Of a stretch of DNA of 64,000 nt, positions 56,920-64,000 are shown piece by piece (the stretch's first letter is position 1; each line of letters begins with the position of its first letter). Position numbers and translations under genes: made by a program. The notes under the pieces were generated by a model. The model did not search any database and was not told the origin of the DNA. It worked only from the letters and a program-made list of their open reading frames with translations. The DNA is from Takakia lepidozioides (taxonomy: Eukaryota; Streptophyta; Takakiopsida; Takakiales; Takakiaceae). The stretch is taken from the NCBI GenBank assembly GCA_030704615.1, contig CM060731.1, positions 28,892,001-28,956,000 of the forward strand. Reading direction: 5' to 3'.

Positions 56920-59750
56920 ATGCAGGGCCAAAAAAAATAAAAAAATCAGGCTGAATCTTTCCCTGCTTAGCATTCCTGCATTCCTGCAACAGATCAGGGA
57001 AGCATGGGCAGCTTCTGGAAACCATTTCACCTCCCCAACTTTGAGATTCATTAGCAAGTTGGAAAACACCAGGAAAGTGGCCCAAAGATTAGCCCCTATT
57101 TTTTTGGCAGATCCAGGAATTGTCATGAAAGAGCTATCCTCAAATGCCTTTCGGGTATTTGAAGTAAATAGGTTGGGTCCCCAAACGATGACTTCTTTTG
57201 CTTTAGCTAAGCACAATTTGACTGAGCTGTTGGCATCCACGGAGGACAACCTTAGAAGAAAAGCATGTATCAATTGGTCGTTAAAAGGAGAGAAAATGTC
57301 ACGTTATCCTCAAGGTGAAGCAACAAATTGTTGCTACTTCAATTTCTGCTCTTTCAAATTCCTTATCAACATTTTGCAATGCCTCCGGTCTACAAGTGAA
57401 CTGGGGCAAATCTGTTGGTTTGCTCTCCCAACTTAAAAGTAACTCGACGGCTTTCCATTGCCTTCAAGACTTCACTCTTTCGTGGCTACCTGAAGGGCAA
57501 TCTCATACCTTGCTAGGCCACCAAATAGGACACAATTTAAGCAACATGCAAAGATGTGAAGCCGTGCTTTCCAGGCTCAACTTGCTTACTGGAGTTCTAT
57601 TTTTCTATCTATTGTGGGCAAAGCTCTGGTGGCCAACCAGGTGCTTCAGGCCTCCAATTGGTTTGCCTCGTCAGTCTGGTCTCCTGGTGCAACAATCATT
57701 AAGAAATTCAAAGCCCTCATTCGAAATTTTATTTGGGGGGCTTCTCAATCTAGACCCAATCGCAAGGCTCTTGTAAGCTGGGACCAGCTCACTCAAAAGA
57801 AGAAACGTGGAGATCTGGGGCTGTTAGATCCAGACACACAAATTTGTGCACTTCTAGCCAAATGGATGCCAAGAATTTTTTGTAACCTGGCTGCCCCCTG
57901 GAGCATTTTGGTCAGTCGCCACCTCCTGAATGCAACCCCTTCATCCTCAATCCTTTGGCCTGCATCTTTGCGGTGGACTGTGCAAGGTGGAACCTCGAAT
58001 AGTTCCCCCAACATTGGCTCCCATCCATCTAGGTTGCGTGGATCAGAATGCGCCCCTTCCTGGCTCAAACAACTCCCTCAATCCCTGAAGAAGCACTCAC
58101 ACAGCCCTTATTTGGGAACTTCAATAGAGATTCGGAGGATCTGGTAGTATGCTCTCATCGTTGGGCTCACTAGGAAGCAGCCACCATCTGTCACTTCTCC
58201 CATATCTGGGAAAGTGGCTTCTGCCCTGTGCCGAAGCAACAACAACCCTCTCCGCCAGAAGGGCGGCAGCAGGATGGGAGTCAGTCACTCGAGACATTCC
58301 TGACAAATGGATTTCACTTTGTTCTTACCCTGCTAATCTTAGATTTCTTCCTGCCTTGTTGGGAATGGATGGGCCTGAAGGAAAATATGCTTTCTATGCT
58401 ATGTTTAGAGAAGGCTCCTCTCTTGTTGGCTGGAAGTACAAGGTTAGGTCGTCTGGCTCTTTGTTCTTTCCAGAATGGATTACTATGGAAGAGGTTAATC
58501 TTTTCCCGATTAGAGTGATCTGCTGGGGCACGGGAATGGTGAACCCCTCTCTTGACAATGGTCTTCATTCAAACCCTCACCTTCGCTGGTTTCTTCTGGC
58601 TCCCATTTCTCTTCTTCAGTTTGATGCAGGTGAATGGCTTTGGAGGGATAAGAAGCATAGTCATTTCTTCTCCTACTCAGTGAAAATGGGAAGTTCCTTG
58701 ATTAAACTTGCCTGCAGTTTTAATGCCATGTGGGCTGCAAAGTGGTCCCATATTTCTGATTGCCCTTCTTCTTGGGATAAGATATGGGGTGATGTCTGGA
58801 GAAAACACCGTTCGGCAAAGGCTTCTGGTTTTCTTGGGAGATTAGTTTTAACAAGATCCTACCAGTTAAGAGTCATATCTCCAACACTGATTTCAATTGC
58901 CCCACCTGTCGATTGCATGGCCCGGAATATATTGAACATTGTTTCATAGAATGTCAGTTGGCTGCCAGGATCTGGGCTACAGTTCTCACCTTTTATGGCA
59001 CTGCATGGAAACACTGCACTTCTCCTTCCATTTCCTTGTTACTTCTGAATTTCACTATTGGTTGACTGTCCAGTGTGGGCGACGCTCAGACCCCACACTC
59101 TGTGGAACATCTGGAAATCCAGATGTAAGTTGGTCTTTGATGCAGGACTGATAAATGTTAGAGATGTGCTTTGCAGGATTCACTCAGACCTGATGTCTGA
59201 GGGCAGGAAGGCGTGGGTGGTGGTATATGAAGCTGTTCGCAGGTCTAGCACAAGAAGGGGAGAATAACTGCTCCTTCAGTTTGACTCGACTTGGGCCAAT
59301 AGGGAGGTCATCTGCTCCAAACCATCGCCCTCAACAATTCTCTGGAATGACTCCATCCCATCAGGCTGGGAGCTCCTTTAATGCTATGCAATCGCCCTTG
59401 GATGGAGAGGAGTCTGAGGTCAACGGGAGACACCGTCAGCGTTCTGTTAGAAAGACGAGATCTAGGACACAGCTCTCTTATGAGCCACTGAAATGAAAAA
59501 GGGGTAGTCTTAGTTCTTGGTTCTCTATGGTTTTATAACCTTCTTCCCTGTTTTAGTGCAAGCATTGCTTCTTCCCTTCATTTAGTCAGCTGTTTTTCTG
59601 GTTACTTCCCCCTCCACCTTATTTTTTCCTGTGCGTACTCCCTCTCAATTTTGTACTCTTTGGACTTCTTTTAGTACACCTACTATAAAGTTAATCGAGG
59701 CCACCATCCCTTCTTCTGTTAAACTTACTTGCATATATATTTATATTTTT
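56920..59750 (+). mobile_element. Plant-type LINE, copy 2, with the RT core deleted
   Basis: Fragments of one ORF2 run in order. A linker region before the RT (REAWAASGNHFTSPTLRFIS, LRRKACINWSLKGEK, to about 57295) is followed abruptly by the post-catalytic RT part (STFCNASGLQVNWGKS, LLGHQIGHNLSNMQRCEAVL, from 57315). Then come SVWSPGATIIKKFKALIRNF and IWGASQSRPNRKALVSWDQL. The thumb and C-terminal parts (58149-58949) end in the Cys-rich region (CPTCRLHGPEYIEHCFIEC, about 58900-58960) and the tail RSVRKTRSRTQLSYEPLK at about 59440. Several frameshifts and stops occur. The YADD-type catalytic core is absent. An A-rich 3' end lies near 59745. Confidence 0.85.
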
Positions 59751-59988
59751 AAAAACAATGCCTAAGTCGACTCTAGGGTTACCTAAAGTTAGAAAAGATG
59801 AAATTGCTACAAATAGCGATATTTATTATTTTTTTAAACAAGTTAGTATGTTGAAATTGTAGGAGTCAAACATAGTGGAGTTTTCATTACAGTTTCAAGA
59901 AAGAAAAACGGCAATATAGTCCATGGCTCCAACCCATGAACAATGAAATTATATAAGTTGTACGTTGTCAATAAAAATTATGTGCATA

Positions 59989-62900
59989 TCACAACTTGCG
60001 TTCTACTTTGATGGGATACCCATCCTTGGGAAGTGGAAACGTAAGCCACACAATTCCTGGCTCAAGAGGGCCAACATGCTTCCATCTGCAAGGAACAAGA
60101 GAACATTGAAACATTTAGCCTAGGCAACATTGCGTTATTCTCGATTCATCACAGCTAAGTTTCATAGTTGTGGACACACTTGTGGGAAACAAGGCGGACA
60201 TACCGGAAATTCAATACAAAATGGTGCATAAATATGAGAGCTTCAATCTTGTTGAGCTCATTGCCCAAACACACGTGGTTGCCACTACCAAATGGGACGA
60301 ATGTGTTGGGCATTGGAGTTGTCTGCACATGACAATTTACAACGTCTATCCCACATCAAAACAAAATATTCACTATTGTTTGTACTGAACAAACTGATGG
60401 ATTTGCACTTACACACTAACGATCCTCACACGACAATGTGATTCACGGAGCATTCAACATGTATATTATTTAACAAATGAGCTATGTAGATCATCAACAT
60501 TTAGCCCAGTGGTAAGGGTACGAGCCACCTCACTAATGATTGTGGATTCAAACTATATGTTGGATCTCATAAATGTGTCCCCTTTCCCACCGGAAAGTTG
60601 TTGCCCTTCGGGGTCAAGTGACACCACAAGTTACGTTTTCTTCGGCAACACACATTCATAATTTTTATTTTTTTGAATTTTGTATCTCACATGGTTGTGT
60701 AACGTGTCATACCTTGAAACGTGATGGATTGAAACTCCATGGATCTGGATATATGTTTGGGTTAAAGTGGAGACTACGAGTACTTGCCATGACAGTATAG
60801 CCTTTTGGGATTAGAAACTCTGCACAGCCAACAGATAATCAGATCCATTATTATAACAAACCGATCAACCTACACAAATTCAAGATCAAAACTCATACAA
60901 AACTTGTGGTTTACAAGTGTATTACGATGATGATGGAACAAAGAATTGTGGTACCATTGCATTCGACATCATCAAGAGCTTTACGAAATAATCCATCCAC
61001 GATTGTTGGATTCCTCAAAGTCTCTTGTATAACCTGCTGGAATCCACTCTATGTTGTTAATGAATCATTACACGGCTTCTTGCATAATCCAAATGCATTC
61101 ATACTTCTTTACAAATTCAAAAAAAAAATGACGCCGCTTGAAAAGAAACAAAAATTATGGTGTTTTTTCATCTTGAGAAGATACTAGTTTTAGTTGGAAG
61201 GTGGACACTTTGAACCCTAAATCACTTAGGTTATGCATAGGCAAAGCACAAACTCCCAACCAATGGGCTACCTAATCTAGTACGGTACGCATCCACCTAA
61301 TTAAATAGCTAGGCCATTGTTTGAAACTTAAAAGGATAGAAGAAGGAAGACTCTTGTCAAAGTAAATGTAACTCATGGTGCCACTTCATCCCCGAGGGAC
61401 TACTTGTCATTTGGAAGGTAGACACCTTGTAACTGCCGTAACCAGAGCAACACGATTGCTCATCCCTCCCTAAGACTTCAAAGTCCCATGGTACCCACAC
61501 ATTAAGTAATCAGCTGACCGAGTTAACCAGTGTTGGGCGGTTCTCTGGTTTTGGGTAGAACCTGCAGGGTAGGTTCTATCTTGTGGAAGGTAAATAGAGA
61601 ACCTTCGGGCCGGGTACTTAAAAACATGGACAGTTAGAGAATCTACGGTGTAGGGTATATCTTTGAGTTACATTTTTCACGGGTATGTTTTATACCGGTT
61701 CTTTAATGCAATTATCCGCCAAATCCGGTGCTCAGGTATATGGGAAGAGAACCGTATAGAGAACCAAGAGATGACCCGGTTCCGAGTCCCGGTTCTGAGT
61801 TCAAAAGTTATTATGGACAGAATAAATAAAAAATGTGCATGTATGAGATGGCCACAATTGTCAATAATTAAGCTCATTTTCTAGCACAACTAACACTAAA
61901 CTTCCTCTAGATTGCACTGTTGGCTGTTGGCATTCAGTTCTAGCATTATCACTACCCTTCTTCTTCCTCAGGGCTTCCACGCTAACCTTAGATAACCGCC
62001 CTTATACCCAGGGTATGTGTCGGGGGCAATTACCCTTACTCATTCCAACTCGCGGGTCAGGTTTTTATGGATACTAGCTATTAGAGAACCCCCGGTTCGG
62101 TGAAGTTCACGGGTAAATAGATTTTGGTATCTGCCGGTTCAATCTTGACTAAGGTATTTGAAATTTTAATACCCGAGGTTAAGGGGGAATATACCTAGGA
62201 CCGGAATTGGCGGTTCTTTCACCCAAAACCAGAGAACCGCCCAACACTGGAGTTAACCCCTTTCCATGGTAAAGTTTGTCATAATGGGTGACATCCAACA
62301 TAAACCTATGTGGCTAATTCGAATCCACTACCCATTTGTAAGGTTGTATTGTGCCCTAACCACGAGGGCATCTGTCGATGCTCAAAGGTTGGAAATTAGC
62401 TGCTAGTTTTTTCTAAAATCAATAGCATTCTAGTCTCTTACGTCCCAACCACACCAATAGTTACATGGCAACCGTATTAAACTTTGCTAAATAGGCCAAC
62501 TTTTGAGAGATATTCTAGCTAATTAGCCCACGAGGAGCCGTACTCAGAGTTAGTTACTAAAATCAGTTGTTTTGGCCACCTGCCCGAAGTGCCCGCACAA
62601 CTCTCATCTCTTCAAGAATGTACATAGGACCTTCATCGCGGGCAACTGCCCAAAACTTAGTAGAGGGTTAGATTTAGTTGCACATGAGTCTTGGTCAATT
62701 AGAGCTAACTAGGTTTTAACTTAGTGAAATAGGTCCAGTATTAAAGATAGCTACTGTTAATTACAACATACCATGCCCGTAGCCAATTGGTTAGGCCGGG
62801 GCCATAGAAGAAGAAGAAATGTGCAATGATTCTAGATAACTGAGCATGAACAAAATTTCGATATTGCCCTGAAGGTTACTATTATCATCCAAAGATGCAG

Positions 62901-63067
62901 CCTTTGCATAAAGAAATGTGTGTGTATCACCATGTGTTGAATATACAAATGCCCACTTCTCATTAAGTTCCCATTACCTGTGTCGTGTAGGTCATCTTTT
63001 TGAGGTCTTGCATTGTGAGGGGATCATCGGATGATGTTTTGCTATCCTGAATCGCTTGCTGTTCAGC
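59989..63067 (-). CDS. Cytochrome P450, CYP85 clan, C-terminal half (5' exons not seen)
   Basis: Five phase-consistent exons on the minus strand: 63067-62978, 61033-60955, 60819-60713, 60322-60204 and 60085-59989 (stop TGA). They contain, in order, the region before the K helix (DPLTMQDLKKMTYTTQ), the K helix (VIQETLR, the ExxR motif), IVDGLFRKALDDVE, FLIPKGYTVMASTRSLHFN, the PERF-equivalent FNPSRFK, the haem-binding FGSGNHVCLGNEL with the ligand Cys, and KIEALIFMHHFVLNFRW. GNELxKxExLIxxHH is typical of plant CYP85-clan enzymes (CYP85, 88, 90, 707, 716), which oxidise hormones and terpenoids; NTFVPFGSGNH and the lead-in resemble CYP707 most, but I would not assign a substrate. These enzymes sit in the endoplasmic reticulum. 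No damage in the visible exons. The N-terminal half and start must lie beyond 63067, probably outside the window. Confidence 0.87.
60495..60660 (+). mobile_element. tRNA-derived SINE, family 1, in a P450 intron
   Basis: Box A TTAGCCCAGTGGTAAGGG, box B-like TGTGGATTCAAAC, then GTGTCCCCTTTCCCACCGGA and TCAAGTGACACCACAAGTTA. Same order as at 13463. It lies between P450 exons 60713-60819 and 60204-60322, antisense to the gene. Confidence 0.65.
61205..61440 (-). mobile_element. SINE family 1 pieces in a P450 intron
   Basis: Two reversed partial copies. 61205-61300 holds box A (GGTAGCCCATTGGTTGGGAG reversed) and the GTGTCCACCTTCC block. 61370-61440 holds the body (TACAAGGTGTCTACCTTCC and ATGAAGTGGCACCATGAGTT when reversed). 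Confidence 0.5.
61528..62249. mobile_element. hAT-type MITE, copy B, in a P450 intron
   Basis: 722 bp with the same ends as the element at 10656 (CAGTGTTGGGCGGTT and AACCGCCCAACACTG). The inverted repeat extends inward to TCTCTGGTTTTGGGT. A perfect 8-bp target duplication GAGTTAAC flanks it (61520-61527 and 62250-62257). The interior carries CCGGTTC-type subterminal motifs and no coding capacity. Confidence 0.9.
62265..62380 (-). mobile_element. SINE family 1 fragment in a P450 intron
   Basis: Reversed it reads CGTGGTTAGGGCACAATACA, then TAGTGGATTCGAATTAGCC and TTATGTTGGATGTCACCC, matching box A, box B and the start of the body of the copies at 24730 and 60495. Confidence 0.5.
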
Positions 63068-64000
63068 CTGTAGGTTATTACCAAGTTTAATCAGTTGAGT
63101 GTTAGTGGCCGGAAGAAAGTGTCTGTCTAATACAAATTAGAACAACTTGTACCAAGTCATTTTTCATATATCTATACATCCATCCCATGTATCCAAGCCA
63201 ACTCATTAGCCATAAAACTAATTGAACGAAGTGTCGCAATCGATCGTAAAATCACCGCCAATTGTTTTTGTCAGTACTAGGTTCTTCTAGTATTTCGTAT
63301 AATATTCGTATTTTGAATACTACTGCCCGAGTTCACACGTTCTTAAACGGCGGAAGGGCCTCATCAGCATCCCTTCCACGACGTAAAAGAAACCAACGCA
63401 CCCACTCACCGCCTCCCCAAAATCGTTATCTTTCGAATTCTGTAAGGCTCTAGGTGTCTTATGCTAGACATAAGGTACGTTCTCCTGTTAAAATGACAAC
63501 TTCACGTCTCAGAAGGTAATGACTTTAACCCTTAACCCCTAAAGGACAAGGGCCAATTTTTGCCAAGACCTCAAAAACTGGACCCTGGCCCTCTAAACCA
63601 TTTATATCTTGAGATTTACTAAGGCCCTGTAAAACTAACCGTTGGAATATACTCTCAACTACCCCACCTAGGACCACAAAAATCCCCGTCTAAATCCAAC
63701 CAGCAGAACCAAAGAATATAATGTCTAAAGTGGTGAAAAAACAAAAAAAAAACATGAAGTAAATAGGGAAAAAAAAAGTGCTTTTTCTATCGAATTTCCC
63801 ATCTGCAAACTGGTTTGACATGACACTCTCCAGAATCTGGTGCCCTGTCATATAAGACACCTTCCCTGCAAATTTCATCTTTTTCTGACATAATCTCAGG
63901 TGGGCTGCTTTGTATGCTAAAAATGGGGGGTCAAATTTGGGGTTTTCCTTCGGGCAGGCAAAAAGGTTTGTTCAGAAAATTGAGGAAATTTTTTGAGCCA
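63068..64000. other. Right edge: P450 intron or upstream region, nothing recognised
   Basis: No further P450 exon (I-helix AGxDT region or membrane anchor) is visible on the minus strand here, so this is a long intron or the gene's upstream part is missing. A-rich runs occur near 63740-63780. Confidence 0.35.

Overview
This window reads as nuclear DNA of a streptophyte (green plant lineage). Protein-coding genes are broken by introns from about 0.1 to 4.6 kb, splice sites follow GT-AG, and the space between and inside genes is packed with decayed plant-type transposable elements: Ty1/copia with an initiator-tRNA-Met primer site, Ty3/gypsy, plant LINEs, PIF/Harbinger, CACTA, hAT and tRNA-derived SINEs. 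Four of the five genes are plant-type: a reticulon-like protein with a long N-terminal extension, an R2R3-MYB of the MYB98/MYB64/MYB119 clade, a TPX2 spindle protein and a CYP85-clan cytochrome P450. The fifth carries two cyclic-nucleotide-binding domains outside any channel, kinase or thioesterase context and resembles CNBD2 of organisms with flagella. That combination suggests a land plant or charophyte that still makes swimming sperm (moss, lycophyte, fern or alga). This is inference; I cannot name the species.

Layout. 1-1.3 kb: decayed Ty3/gypsy gag (minus). 3.6-9.55 kb: nine-exon reticulon gene (plus), complete, all exon phases agree. 10.66-11.47 kb: hAT-type non-autonomous element with 8-bp target duplication. 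13.5 kb: SINE. 14.37-19.87 kb: complete but dead copia element with 5-bp target duplication; a CACTA-type MITE sits inside its gag, its RT region carries a tandem triplication, and its 3' LTR has lost the TATA segment. 20.32-22.61 kb: PIF/Harbinger element, both genes broken. 23.8-25.9 kb: SINE copies. 28.0-32.0 kb: R2R3-MYB gene (plus). 34.8-47.5 kb: CNBD2-like gene (plus) whose largest intron holds a dense pile of short LINE 3' ends. 47.8-51.8 kb: TPX2-like gene (minus), convergent with the previous gene with only about 345 bp between stop codons. 52.5-53.6 and 56.9-59.8 kb: two plant-type LINE copies of one family. 54.2-54.65 kb: pseudogene of an MTP/ZnT metal transporter. 55.19-56.80 kb: LTR-retroelement remnant whose 1.38-kb LTR is one near-complete palindrome. 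60.0-63.07 kb: 3' half of a P450 gene (minus), its introns filled with SINEs and a second copy of the hAT MITE.

The genes do not form an operon or an evident pathway: membrane shaping (reticulon), transcription control (MYB), a probable cilium/sperm protein (CNBD2-like), mitotic spindle (TPX2) and small-molecule oxidation (P450). The most unusual observations are the end-to-end palindromic LTR beside a perfect primer-binding site, the very large insertion inside the second cyclic-nucleotide-binding domain, and the LINE 3'-end array defined by a short hairpin followed by an ATTTC tail.
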